Source of the DNA: DYGX01 sp035325905
Lineage (GTDB): Bacteria > Chloroflexota > Anaerolineae > Aggregatilineales > Aggregatilineaceae
DNA: 59,842 bases
Assembly: GCA_035325905.1 (NCBI GenBank)
Contig: DAOKYY010000012.1
Span: 1 to 59,842 of the forward strand
Direction: 5' to 3'
Shown here: piece after piece, positions 17,081 to 25,497 of the stretch
Numbering within the stretch: the first letter of the stretch is position 1
How the letters are laid out: each line of letters starts with the position of its first letter
Notes under the pieces: model-generated
What the model saw: the letters and a program-made list of their open reading frames with translations, nothing else
Told to the model about the DNA's origin: nothing
Databases searched by the model: none
Position numbers and translations under genes: made by a program

Positions 17081-17749
17081 GTGTTACTCGCGATCGATAC
17101 CGCCAGCCAGTTCATGAGCCTGGCGCTGCACGATGGCCGCCAGATCGGCTACGAGGCCACCTGGCGTTCCCGCAACAACCACACCGTCGAGCTGGCGCCC
17201 GCCATCCGCGCCGCGCTGGCAAGCGCCGGTCAGGCGCTCGGCGACCTGAGCGCGATCGCGGTCGCGCAGGGGCCGGGGTCGTTCACCGGCCTGCGGATTG
17301 GCCTCGGCGTGGCGAAGGGTCTCGCCCAGGCGCGGGGCCTGCCGCTGGTCGCCATTCCCACGCTGGAGATCGTCGCGGCGGGCGTGCCGCCGCTGGGCAG
17401 CCGCCTGATCGCCGTGCTTCAGGTCGGGCGCGGGCGCCTCTGCGCGCAGCCTTTCGCCTGGGCGGGTGCGGGATGGACTGGCGACGGCCCGGCGGAGATC
17501 ACGACCTGGGCGCGCGCGCTCGACACAGTGCGCGGCGAAACGCTGGTCGCCGGCGAGATCGACGACGCCGGGCGCGCGCTGCTCGACGCGACGGACCGCC
17601 CGGTGCGCGCCGTGCCGGGCGCCTACGCGCTGCGCCGCGCCGGGATGCTGGCCGAGCTGGCCTGGAGCCGCGTAGCCGCCGGGGCGACGGATGATCCGGC
17701 CCTGGTCACGCCGATCTACCTGCACCAGCCGGGGGTTCCGCATCCATGA
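17081..17749 (+). CDS. tsaB: tRNA t6A biosynthesis scaffold protein TsaB
   Basis: TsaB is an inactive paralogue of TsaD that dimerises with it for t6A synthesis. The 222-residue protein opens with the ASKHA fold (LLAIDTASQFMSLAL) and contains the family signature VAQGPGSFTGLRIGL near residue 65. I chose the GTG at 17081: AAGGAG is 6 bases upstream and the resulting N-terminus fits the family, whereas the in-frame upstream extension overlaps tsaE. The stop overlaps the rimI start (ATGA). Confidence 0.92.
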   Translation: MLLAIDTASQFMSLALHDGRQIGYEATWRSRNNHTVELAPAIRAALASAGQALGDLSAIAVAQGPGSFTGLRIGLGVAKGLAQARGLPLVAIPTLEIVAAGVPPLGSRLIAVLQVGRGRLCAQPFAWAGAGWTGDGPAEITTWARALDTVRGETLVAGEIDDAGRALLDATDRPVRAVPGAYALRRAGMLAELAWSRVAAGATDDPALVTPIYLHQPGVPHP

Positions 17750-18360
17750 CGCCAGCGTACACGCTGCGGCCCATGACGACCGACGATATTCCCCAGGTGC
17801 TCAAGATCGACCACGCGTCGTTCACCACGCCCTGGTCGGCGCGCACCTACGAGTTCGAGATCAACAACCGCGACAGCTCGCACCTGGTCGTGGTCGAGGC
17901 GGCGGGCGCGGGCGCGCCGCGCACCAACGGCTGGCGCGGGCTGGCCGCTCGCCTGCGATCCAGCGGGCCGACAGCCTTCGAGATCGCGGGCTATGGCGGC
18001 TGCTGGCTGATCGCGGGCGAAGCGCACATCAGCACAATCGCGGTCGCGCCGGATTATCGGGGACGCGGGCTGGGCGAGCTGCTGCTGGCGGCGATGCTGC
18101 GGCGCGCGCTGAACCTGTCCGGCGAGTATTCCGTGCTCGAAGTGCGCGCCAGCAACCTGACCGCTCAGGCGCTCTACCAGAAGTATCATTACCAGGTCGT
18201 CGGGCGGCGGCGGGGATATTACCGGGACGACGGCGAGGACGCGCTGCTGATGGAAGTGCGTCCATTGAACGACGCCTACCGTCAGGAGCTTGACGCCCGC
18301 CTGGCGGCGCTGCGCCGGCGACTGGGCTATGTCGATTTGTTCACCGGAGCAGATCGGTAA
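17746..18360 (+). CDS. rimI: Ribosomal protein S18 alanine N-acetyltransferase RimI
   Basis: A GNAT-fold acetyltransferase that acetylates the N-terminal alanine of ribosomal protein S18. The protein has 204 residues, longer than the usual 150-160. The extra length lies in an insertion of about 30 residues between the second and third strands (AAGAGAPRTNGWRGLAARLR) and a C-terminal extension. Acetyl-CoA-binding motif A is clear (ISTIAVAPDYRGRGLGELLL), followed by the usual LEVRASNLTAQALYQKYHY. It overlaps tsaB by 4 bases, so translation is coupled. Confidence 0.9.
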   Translation: MTPAYTLRPMTTDDIPQVLKIDHASFTTPWSARTYEFEINNRDSSHLVVVEAAGAGAPRTNGWRGLAARLRSSGPTAFEIAGYGGCWLIAGEAHISTIAVAPDYRGRGLGELLLAAMLRRALNLSGEYSVLEVRASNLTAQALYQKYHYQVVGRRRGYYRDDGEDALLMEVRPLNDAYRQELDARLAALRRRLGYVDLFTGADR

Positions 18361-18383
18361 CTGACACGCAAAGGAGGACGCGC

Positions 18384-19031
18384 GTGGCCGACAAACTGAG
18401 CCTCAAGGAACGCCAGGCGGCGCTGCAAGAGATCGCGGACCGTATCCGCCAGTGCCCGCTGTGTCCTCTTGCCACCGGGCGGACGAACGCCGTACCTGGG
18501 TCAGGCCGGGCCGACGCCGACATCATGTTCATCGGCGAGGCGCCGGGCTTCTATGAAGACCAGCAGGGGCTGCCCTTCGTCGGCGCATCGGGCAAGTATC
18601 TCGACGAGCTGCTTGGCAAGATCGGCATGACACGCGACGAAGTGTTCATCACCAACGTCGTCAAATGCCGCCCGCCGGGCAACCGGGACCCGCTGCCGGA
18701 CGAAATCGACATCTGCGTGTCGACCTATCTGAAGCAGCAGGTGGAGATTATTCAACCCAAGCTGATCGCGACGCTAGGCCGTTTCAGCATGGCGCTCTTT
18801 TTCCCGAAGGACGCGCGCATCACCAAGATTCATGGGCATCCGCTACGCGCCAACAACCGCATCTATTACCCGCTCTTTCACCCGGCGGCGGTGCTGCGTA
18901 ACCCCAATCTGCGCCCGGCGATGGAAGCGGATTTCAAGCGTATCAGCGAGTTGATCGCGGAGATCGGCCAGGCTTCCGAGCCGGATGAGCCGCCGCCTCC
19001 GCCTCCACCGCAGCAGTTGAGCCTGTTTTAG
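18384..19031 (+). CDS. Type-4 uracil-DNA glycosylase with C-terminal clamp-binding motif
   Basis: Removes uracil from DNA to start base-excision repair. The 215-residue protein has the four cysteines of the [4Fe-4S] cluster (Cys24, Cys27, Cys95, Cys111), motif A GEAPGFYEDQQGLPFVG (51-67) and motif B HPAAVLRNP near residue 165. The last residues form a polyproline linker followed by QQLSLF at the very C-terminus, which matches the bacterial sliding-clamp-binding consensus QL[SD]LF. Start is GTG at 18384 with AAAGGAGG upstream. It follows rimI by 23 bases and probably ends the tsaE operon. Confidence 0.92.
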   Translation: MADKLSLKERQAALQEIADRIRQCPLCPLATGRTNAVPGSGRADADIMFIGEAPGFYEDQQGLPFVGASGKYLDELLGKIGMTRDEVFITNVVKCRPPGNRDPLPDEIDICVSTYLKQQVEIIQPKLIATLGRFSMALFFPKDARITKIHGHPLRANNRIYYPLFHPAAVLRNPNLRPAMEADFKRISELIAEIGQASEPDEPPPPPPPQQLSLF

Positions 19032-19059
19032 AGAGCGCGCCTCGTTCCGGCTTGGTTAC

Positions 19060-19125
19060 AGCGATTATTGATTAGCGGTTAGCTTCTAGCTAAGAGATCA
19101 TCGCCAGCCGCTATTTGCTGGTTGC
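19060..19125. repeat. Heptad tandem repeat array (period 7)
   Basis: Degenerate 7-base units in register, clearest at 19070-19090 (GATTAGC GGTTAGC TTCTAGC), then decaying copies ending in GC. Same family as the arrays at 46803, 46914, 49464, 54218 and 56750. Confidence 0.65.
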
Positions 19126-19205
19126 TCCGCCCCGCCGGGCATGAGGTAGACCGGGCGGCGGGCAAGCGCCCGCTGCTGCCTATGTACCCCGGCGCGGGCT
19201 TGGGG

Positions 19206-19211
19206 TATACT
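19206..19211 (+). promoter_or_regulatory. Candidate -10 box (TATACT) of the polysaccharide cluster
   Basis: GGGGTATACTGCG lies 68 bases before the first gene of the cluster. No -35 box with good spacing. Confidence 0.4.
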
Positions 19212-19278
19212 GCGACGCCAGAGGATGCGATCGGCCCGCGCCTGGCACGGACCGCTGTGCGCAACGGATGAACCCCGT

Positions 19279-20301
19279 ATGGACATGACGCAGTTCTTCC
19301 CGGTCATGCTCGCCGGATTCGCGGCGGCGGTCGGCTTCACGCCGATCACCAAGCGGCTCGCGGTTGTGCTGGGCGTGCTCGACCAGCCGAGCGCGCGCAA
19401 AGTTCACCAAAACCCGACGCCGCTGATGGGCGGGCTGGCGATCTACGGGGCGCTGGTGCTGGCGCTGCTGCTGTTCAGCCCGCCGTTCTATCTGGTCGAG
19501 CTGGGCGCGATCCTCGCCGGGGCGACGTGGCTGGTGCTGGTCGGCTTCGTGGACGACCGGCGCGGGATGCAGCCGCTGGTCAAGCTCGGCGGCCAGACGA
19601 TCGCCGCGATCGTGCTGGTCTTGGCCGGGATCCAGGTGCGTATCTTCCCCAGCCAGGCGCTCAACGTGACCTTCACCCTACTGTGGATCGTCGGCATCAT
19701 CAACGCGATGAATTTTCAGGACAACATGGACGGGCTGGCGGCGGGCATCACCGCCATCGCCTCGATCACGTTCTTCGTGATGGCCGTCCAGCAGGAATTG
19801 AGCCTGGTCGGCAGCATGGCGGCGGCGCTCGGCGGCGCGTCGATTGGCTTTCTGATCTATAATTTCAACCCGGCCTCGTCGTTCATGGGCGACATGGGCA
19901 GCATGGTGCTCGGCTTCTTGCTGGCGGTGCTGGCGATCAAGCTCGATTTCCGCGTGCCGGCCGAGCGCCAGGTCGTGACGTGGATGGTGCCGGTCGTCGT
20001 GCTCGGCCTGCCGATCTTCGACACCGTGCTGGTCACGCTCACGCGCCTGATCGAGGGCCGCTCGCCGATGGTGGGCGGCAAGGATCACACCTCGCACCGG
20101 CTGGTCAGCCTCGGCCTCAGCCAGCGGGCGGCGGTGCTGGCCCTGTACGCGGTCTGCGCGGCGCTCGGGTTCGCGGCGGTGCAGTTGTCGCACGCCAGCA
20201 TTAGCGAGGGCGCGACGATCGGGGCAGGGCTGGCCGTCGCGGCGGCGGTCGCTTTTGTGTTCCTGAACTGGGCCTATTTGCGCAATCGGCGCCGGGCCTG
20301 A
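19279..20301 (+). CDS. MraY/WecA-family polyprenyl-phosphate sugar-1-phosphate transferase
   Basis: An integral membrane enzyme of about ten helices that starts surface-polymer synthesis by moving a sugar-1-phosphate from a UDP-sugar to undecaprenyl phosphate. Family motifs are present: VHQNPTPLMGG near residue 35, GFVDDRRGM (first aspartate pair), NFQDNMDGLAAG and the late DHTSHRL motif. The last fits TagO/WecA-type enzymes rather than MraY, as does the context of glycosyltransferases rather than mur genes. 340 residues from the ATG at 19279; MTQFF at 19285 is an equally possible start because no strong ribosome binding site is seen. Confidence 0.88.
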   Translation: MDMTQFFPVMLAGFAAAVGFTPITKRLAVVLGVLDQPSARKVHQNPTPLMGGLAIYGALVLALLLFSPPFYLVELGAILAGATWLVLVGFVDDRRGMQPLVKLGGQTIAAIVLVLAGIQVRIFPSQALNVTFTLLWIVGIINAMNFQDNMDGLAAGITAIASITFFVMAVQQELSLVGSMAAALGGASIGFLIYNFNPASSFMGDMGSMVLGFLLAVLAIKLDFRVPAERQVVTWMVPVVVLGLPIFDTVLVTLTRLIEGRSPMVGGKDHTSHRLVSLGLSQRAAVLALYAVCAALGFAAVQLSHASISEGATIGAGLAVAAAVAFVFLNWAYLRNRRRA

Positions 20302-20324
20302 TCCGGCTGCCTGGGGGAGAGAGC

Positions 20325-21281
20325 ATGCAGCAGACGCCATCGTATACTTATCTCGTCACCGGGGGCGCCGGGTTTATCGGCTCGCACATGGCCGGCGCGC
20401 TGCTCGACGGCGGGCACCGCGTGCGCGTGGTGGACAATTTCTCGACCGGCAAGCGCGAGAACCTGGCGCACGTGGCCGATCGCATCGACCTGCGCGCGAT
20501 CAGCATCACCGACCGCGCCGCGCTGGGCGAGGCGATGGACGGCGTAGATTATGTGTTCCACCTCGCGGCGCTGGCCTCCGTCCCGCGCTCGGTGGCGGAC
20601 CCGCTCGGCAGCAACGAGCACAACGTGACCGGTACGCTGAACGTGCTGCTGGCCGCGCGCGACGCGGGCGTTAAGCGCGTGGTCTACGCCGGGTCGTCCT
20701 CGGCCTACGGCAACGTCGAGTCGGAGTATAAGTCCGAGGATATGCTGCCGCAGCCGCTTTCACCCTACGCCGTCGCCAAGCTCGCCGCCGAGCACTACTG
20801 CCAGACCTTCACCGAAGTCTACGGGTTGGAGACGGTCACGGCGCGTTACTTCAACGTCTTCGGCCCGCGCCAGGACCCGCTTTCGACCTACGCCGCCGTG
20901 ATCCCGAAGTTCATCACGGCCATGCTGGATGGACATCCGCCAGTAGTCGAAGGCGACGGGCTGCAATCGCGCGATTTCACTTACATCGCCAACGTGGTGC
21001 ACGGCAACCTGCTGGCCTGCCACACGCCGGGCGTCGCGGGCGAGACGTTCAATATCGCGGTCGGCGGGCGCATCTCGCTGCTGGAGATGATCGACGCGCT
21101 GAACGCGATCATGGGCACGCAGATCGAGCCGGTCTTCACCGACCCGCGCCCCGGCGACGTGCGGCACTCGCGCGCCTCGATCGAAAAGGCGCGGGCGCGG
21201 CTGGGCTTCGAGCCGCAGGTCTCGTTCGAGGACGGGCTGGCGCGGACGGTCGCCTGGTACGCCAATAACGGCCGGGGCTAG
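20325..21281 (+). CDS. NAD-dependent sugar epimerase/dehydratase
   Basis: An extended short-chain dehydrogenase of 318 residues acting on nucleotide sugars. It has the Rossmann motif TGGAGFIGSH (residues 9-18), the catalytic serine region GSSSAYG, the YAVAK catalytic Tyr-Lys pair and the NAD-side FNVFGPRQDP motif. It is closest by pattern to UDP-glucose or UDP-GlcNAc 4-epimerases (GalE/WbpP type), but substrate cannot be fixed from motifs. It lies 23 bases after the initiator transferase and 12 bases before a GT4 gene. Confidence 0.88.
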   Translation: MQQTPSYTYLVTGGAGFIGSHMAGALLDGGHRVRVVDNFSTGKRENLAHVADRIDLRAISITDRAALGEAMDGVDYVFHLAALASVPRSVADPLGSNEHNVTGTLNVLLAARDAGVKRVVYAGSSSAYGNVESEYKSEDMLPQPLSPYAVAKLAAEHYCQTFTEVYGLETVTARYFNVFGPRQDPLSTYAAVIPKFITAMLDGHPPVVEGDGLQSRDFTYIANVVHGNLLACHTPGVAGETFNIAVGGRISLLEMIDALNAIMGTQIEPVFTDPRPGDVRHSRASIEKARARLGFEPQVSFEDGLARTVAWYANNGRG

Positions 21282-21293
21282 CGAGCGCGCGCC

Positions 21294-22421
21294 ATGCCGC
21301 TCGACCGGGTGATTCACCTCTCGAAGATGACCGGCGCCGCCGGGTCGGAAGGGCACCTGCTGACTTTGCTGCCCGGCCTGCGCGCGCGGGGGGTGGACGC
21401 CCGCTTGTGGATTCTGGTCGAGCCGGATAACCCTGTGGACGAGGTGGCGCTCCGCGCCCAGGCGGCAGGCGTGCCGGTCGAGCGCGTGATCATCCGGCGC
21501 GATCTCGATCCGGGCCTGGGGCGCGGGCTGGCGCGCCGCTTCCGCGCCGCCCGGCCGGACATCGTCCACACCCACCTGCTGCACGCCGATTTGTACGGAA
21601 TTCCGGCTGCGCGCCGCGCCGGGGTGCCGTGCGTCGTGACTTCGCGCCACAACGACGACCGCTTCCGCCGCTGGCCGCCGCTGCGCTGGCTCAACCGCTG
21701 GCTGTGGCGCCAGGTCAGCGGCGGGATCGCCATCTCGGACGCCATCCGCGATTTTTCGATCCGCGTCGAAGGCGCGCCCGCCGAGCGAGTGCGCACCGTG
21801 CGCTACGGGCTGGATCCGCACACCCGAATCGCGCCGCCCGACGCGCGCCACCTGCTGCGCGCCTCGCTCGGCCTGCCCGACGACGCGCTGCTGATCGGCT
21901 CGGTGTCCCGCCTGATTGAGCAGAAGGGGCTGGTCTACGGGCTGCGCGCCTTTGTCGAGGTCGCGGGCGAGTTCCCCGCCGCGCATTACGTCCTGGCCGG
22001 GGCAGGGCCGTTGCGCGACGCGCTCGAAGGCGCGGCGCGTGATCTGGGCGCCGGCGGGCGGGTGCATTTCCTCGGCTGGCGGGACGACGCGCCCGCCATC
22101 TTCGCCGCGCTGGACCTGTTGCTGGCCCCGTCATTGTGGGAAGGCTTTGGATTGGTGTTTCTGGAAGCGATGGCGCTCGGCGTGCCGGTGATCAGCACGC
22201 GGGTCAGCGCCATCCCGGAAGTGATCGCGGACGGCGAAACCGGCTGGCTGGTCCCGCCGGGCAACGTCGAGGCGCTGGCCGGAGCCTTGCGCGCCGCGCT
22301 GAGCGATCCCGACGAGCGCCGCCGCCGGGGCGAGGCGGGCCGCGCGCGCCTGGAAGCGCAGTTTACCGTGGACGCGATGGTCGAGCGGACGCTCGCGCTC
22401 TACCGGGAATGGTGCGGCTGA
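21294..22421 (+). CDS. Family 4 glycosyltransferase (GT-B)
   Basis: A cytoplasmic GT-B glycosyltransferase of 375 residues. The N-terminal half carries the GAAGSEGHLLTLLPGL glycine-rich acceptor-side loop; the C-terminal half has SVSRLIEQKG, then EGFGLVFLEAM, the E(x7)E nucleotide-sugar site, and GVPVISTRVSAIPEVI. It probably adds one sugar to the lipid-linked polymer unit. Its TGA stop overlaps the asnB start by one base (TGATG), so the genes are coupled. Confidence 0.88.
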   Translation: MPLDRVIHLSKMTGAAGSEGHLLTLLPGLRARGVDARLWILVEPDNPVDEVALRAQAAGVPVERVIIRRDLDPGLGRGLARRFRAARPDIVHTHLLHADLYGIPAARRAGVPCVVTSRHNDDRFRRWPPLRWLNRWLWRQVSGGIAISDAIRDFSIRVEGAPAERVRTVRYGLDPHTRIAPPDARHLLRASLGLPDDALLIGSVSRLIEQKGLVYGLRAFVEVAGEFPAAHYVLAGAGPLRDALEGAARDLGAGGRVHFLGWRDDAPAIFAALDLLLAPSLWEGFGLVFLEAMALGVPVISTRVSAIPEVIADGETGWLVPPGNVEALAGALRAALSDPDERRRRGEAGRARLEAQFTVDAMVERTLALYREWCG

Positions 22422-24328
22422 TGTGCGGCCTGTGCGGAGTGCTTCACCTCGACGGCGCGCCCGCCGATCTTGCCACTCTCGACGCCATGAACGCCTGCCT
22501 GGCGCATCGGGGACCGGACCAGGGCCGGTCGCTGGCGCTCGGCGCGTGCGGGCTGGCGAGCCGCCGCCTTGCCGTGCTGGACCTTTCACCGGCGGCGGCG
22601 CTGCCGATGCGGAGCGCCGACGGCGCGATCGCGGTCGCCTACAACGGCGAGATCTACAATCATCTGGAATTGCGCCCGGCGCTTGAGGCGCGCGGCCATA
22701 CCTTTCGCACTACGTCCGATGTTGAGACGTTGATCGCGCTTTATCGCGAGCACGGGCCGCGCTGCGTCGAGCGCCTGCGCGGGATGTTCGCCTTCGCGCT
22801 GTGGGACGCGCCGCGCGGGCGGCTGGTCCTGGCGCGGGACCGGCTCGGCAAGAAGCCGCTGTACCTGTACCGGGACGCGCGGCGGCTGGCGTTCGCCTCG
22901 GAGATCAAGGCGCTGCTGCGCGATCCTGGCGTGCCGCGCCGCTTCGACCGCGCGCAGCTCGCGCTGCTGCTGGCCTACGGCTACGTGCCCGCGCCGCAGA
23001 CTGCGTTCGAAGGGATCACGATGCTGCCGCCCGGCGCGCTGCTGATCGTGGAAGACGCGGCGATTACCGAGGAAGTATACTGGTCTCCACCGCCGGGCGC
23101 GCCCGCCGACCCTGCCGCCCGCCTGGAAGACTGGATCGAGCCGCTGCGCGCCGCGCTGGACGAAGCGGTGCAACTGCGCCTGCTCAGCGACGTGCCGCTC
23201 GGCGCGTTTCTCAGCGGCGGGCTGGACAGCAGCCTGATCGTGGCGCTGATGGCGCGTCACAGCGGCGAGCCGGTCAAGACCTTCGCCATCGGCTTCAGCG
23301 GCGAGGACTCGTTTGACGAGACGGCGCACGCGCGCCGCGTGGCGACGCTGCTCGGCACCGAGCACCGCGAGTTCATCGTCCAGCCGGACGCGATCGCGCT
23401 GCTGCCGTTCCTGGTGTGGCACCATGACCAGCCCTTCGCGGATTCGTCCGCCATTCCGACCTATCTGGTCAGCCAGCACACCCGCGCGCATGTCACGGTC
23501 GCGCTGAGCGGCGATGGCGGCGACGAGCTGTTCGCGGGCTACGAGCGGTTCTACGCGGCGAGCCTGGTCGCGCGCTACCGGCGGCTGCCCGGCGCGCTGC
23601 GACGCGCGATCGAGTGGGCGGCGGACCGCCTGCCGGAGGCGACCTCGTATCGCGGCCCGGCGCAGCGGGTGCGTCGCTTCGTGAGCGGAGCGGCGCTCTC
23701 GCCGGAGGCGGCCTATTTCAGCTTCGTGCGCCTGTTCGACGACGCGCAGATCGCCGCGCTGCTCGGCGGCGCGCCCGATCCCGGCCCGACCGCGCACTTC
23801 CTGGCGCGCATCCCGCACGATGATCGCGACCTCACGGCGCGCCTGCTCGACGCTAACCTGACCACCTATCTGCCCGATGACCTGCTGATCAAAGCCGACC
23901 GTTCCAGCATGGCCGCCTCGCTGGAAACGCGCGCGCCATTCCTCGATCATATGCTGGTCGAGCTGGCGGCGCGGGTTCCCGCCAACCTCAAGCTGCGCGG
24001 CGCGACGACCAAAGCTGTGCTGAAAGAAGCGGCGCGCGGCATTTTGCCGGACGACATTATCGACCGGCCTAAACACGGCTTCGGCGTGCCGGTCGGGCGC
24101 TGGTTCCGTAAGGACCTCGCGCTCTACGCCCGCGAGATTCTGCTGGACCCGGCGGCGCAGGCGCGCGGTCTGTTCCGCCCCGGCGCGGTCGAGGCGCTGC
24201 TCGACGAGCATATCGGCGGCAGACGCAATCACGGCCAGCGCATTTGGCTGCTGCTGACGCTCGAATGGTGGTTCCGCCTGTTCATCGACGCCGCCGAGCC
24301 GGTCGCGCCGCCGGAGCCGTCGCCATGA
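22421..24328 (+). CDS. asnB: Glutamine-dependent asparagine synthase-like amidotransferase
   Basis: The 635-residue protein has an N-terminal class II glutaminase (nucleophile Cys2 in MCGLCG, then NGEIYNHLELR) and a C-terminal ATP-pyrophosphatase synthase domain with SGGLDSS near residue 264 and SGDGGDELFAGYERF. Start is the ATG at 22421, required because Cys2 must be exposed after Met removal; longer in-frame versions overlap the upstream GT. In free-standing form such an enzyme makes asparagine. Inside a glycosyltransferase operon, translationally coupled on both sides, it is as likely to amidate a uronic-acid sugar or another polymer carboxylate. Sequence alone does not decide. Confidence 0.88.
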   Translation: MCGLCGVLHLDGAPADLATLDAMNACLAHRGPDQGRSLALGACGLASRRLAVLDLSPAAALPMRSADGAIAVAYNGEIYNHLELRPALEARGHTFRTTSDVETLIALYREHGPRCVERLRGMFAFALWDAPRGRLVLARDRLGKKPLYLYRDARRLAFASEIKALLRDPGVPRRFDRAQLALLLAYGYVPAPQTAFEGITMLPPGALLIVEDAAITEEVYWSPPPGAPADPAARLEDWIEPLRAALDEAVQLRLLSDVPLGAFLSGGLDSSLIVALMARHSGEPVKTFAIGFSGEDSFDETAHARRVATLLGTEHREFIVQPDAIALLPFLVWHHDQPFADSSAIPTYLVSQHTRAHVTVALSGDGGDELFAGYERFYAASLVARYRRLPGALRRAIEWAADRLPEATSYRGPAQRVRRFVSGAALSPEAAYFSFVRLFDDAQIAALLGGAPDPGPTAHFLARIPHDDRDLTARLLDANLTTYLPDDLLIKADRSSMAASLETRAPFLDHMLVELAARVPANLKLRGATTKAVLKEAARGILPDDIIDRPKHGFGVPVGRWFRKDLALYAREILLDPAAQARGLFRPGAVEALLDEHIGGRRNHGQRIWLLLTLEWWFRLFIDAAEPVAPPEPSP

Positions 24329-25497
24329 GCGCGCCGCGTCCCATCCGCGTGATGCGTATCATCGCCCGGCTGAACGTCGGCGGCCCGGCGCTGCACGTCA
24401 CGCTGCTGGCCGAGCGGCTTGGCCCGCCGGAGTTCGAGAGCACGCTGGTCTGCGGGCGGATCGGGCCGGGCGAGGGCGATATGGCGTACCTCGCGACGGA
24501 GCGCGGCATCGCCCCGATCATCGTGCCGGAGCTGGGACGCGAGCTGTCCCCGCTGCGCGACGTGGTGACGCTGTTCAAGCTGTGGCGCCTGATGCGCCGC
24601 CTGAAGCCGGACGTGGTCCACACCCACACGGCGAAGGCGGGCTTTGTCGGGCGCTGGGCGGCGTGGCTGGCGCGCGCGCCGGTGCGGGTTCACACCTATC
24701 ACGGCCACGTTTTGCACGGCTATTTCGGTCCCGCGAAGACGCGCTTGTTCCTGGCGCTGGAACGGCTGACCGCGCGCATCACCGACCGCCTGATCACGAT
24801 TAGCCCGGCGCTGCGCGACGAACTGGCGGGTGTCTACCGCGTCGCCCCGGCGGCGAAATTCGCGGTCGTCCCGCTGGGGCTGGAGCTGGCGCCCTACGCC
24901 GAAGCGCCGCGCCGCCTGGGCACGCTGCGCGCCGCGCACCTGATCCCGCCCAGCGCGCCGCTGATCGGGATCGTCGGGCGGATTGTGCCGATCAAGAATC
25001 ACGCGCTGTTCCTGGACATGGCCGGGCGCGTGCTGCAAGCGCAGCCGGACGCGTATTTTCTGGTCGCCGGCGACGGCGAAGACCGCGCCGCGATTGAGGC
25101 GCGGGCGGACCGGCTGGGGCTGCGCAAGCGCGTCGTGTTCACCGGCTGGATGCAAGACCTCGTCCCGGTCTTCAGCGATCTTGACCTGCTGGTGCTGTCA
25201 TCTGATAACGAGGGCACGCCGACCGCGATCATGCAGGCGCTGGCGGCGGGCGTGCCGGTCGTGGCGACGGCGGTCGGCGGCGTGCCGGACCTGCTGCGCG
25301 GCGGCGCGTGGGGGCGGCTCGTCCCGCCCGGCGACGCGGACCGGCTGGCGCAGGCGGTGCTGGCCGCGCTGCGCGATTCCGCGCCCGATCCCGCGATCCG
25401 GGCGGCGGCGCTGGCGGAGTACGACGCCGGGCGGCTGGCGGAGTCGCTGGCCGCGCTGTACCGCGCGCTGCTGGCCGGGAAAGACCGCCGCGCATGA
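24325..25497 (+). CDS. Family 4 glycosyltransferase (GT-B)
   Basis: The 390-residue GT-B enzyme begins with the loop RIIARLNVGGPALHVTLL. The C-terminal Rossmann domain has GIVGRIVPIKNH and EGTPTAIMQALAAGVPVVA, a variant of the E(x7)E site. ATG at 24325 overlaps the asnB stop (ATGA); the stop of this gene overlaps the start of the next in the same way. It is therefore part of one coupled polysaccharide operon. Confidence 0.88.
   Translation: MSAPRPIRVMRIIARLNVGGPALHVTLLAERLGPPEFESTLVCGRIGPGEGDMAYLATERGIAPIIVPELGRELSPLRDVVTLFKLWRLMRRLKPDVVHTHTAKAGFVGRWAAWLARAPVRVHTYHGHVLHGYFGPAKTRLFLALERLTARITDRLITISPALRDELAGVYRVAPAAKFAVVPLGLELAPYAEAPRRLGTLRAAHLIPPSAPLIGIVGRIVPIKNHALFLDMAGRVLQAQPDAYFLVAGDGEDRAAIEARADRLGLRKRVVFTGWMQDLVPVFSDLDLLVLSSDNEGTPTAIMQALAAGVPVVATAVGGVPDLLRGGAWGRLVPPGDADRLAQAVLAALRDSAPDPAIRAAALAEYDAGRLAESLAALYRALLAGKDRRA

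Noticed and set aside
22136..22420. Longer in-frame version of asnB
   Set aside because: Class II glutaminases need Cys2 at the processed N-terminus; only the ATG at 22421 gives it.
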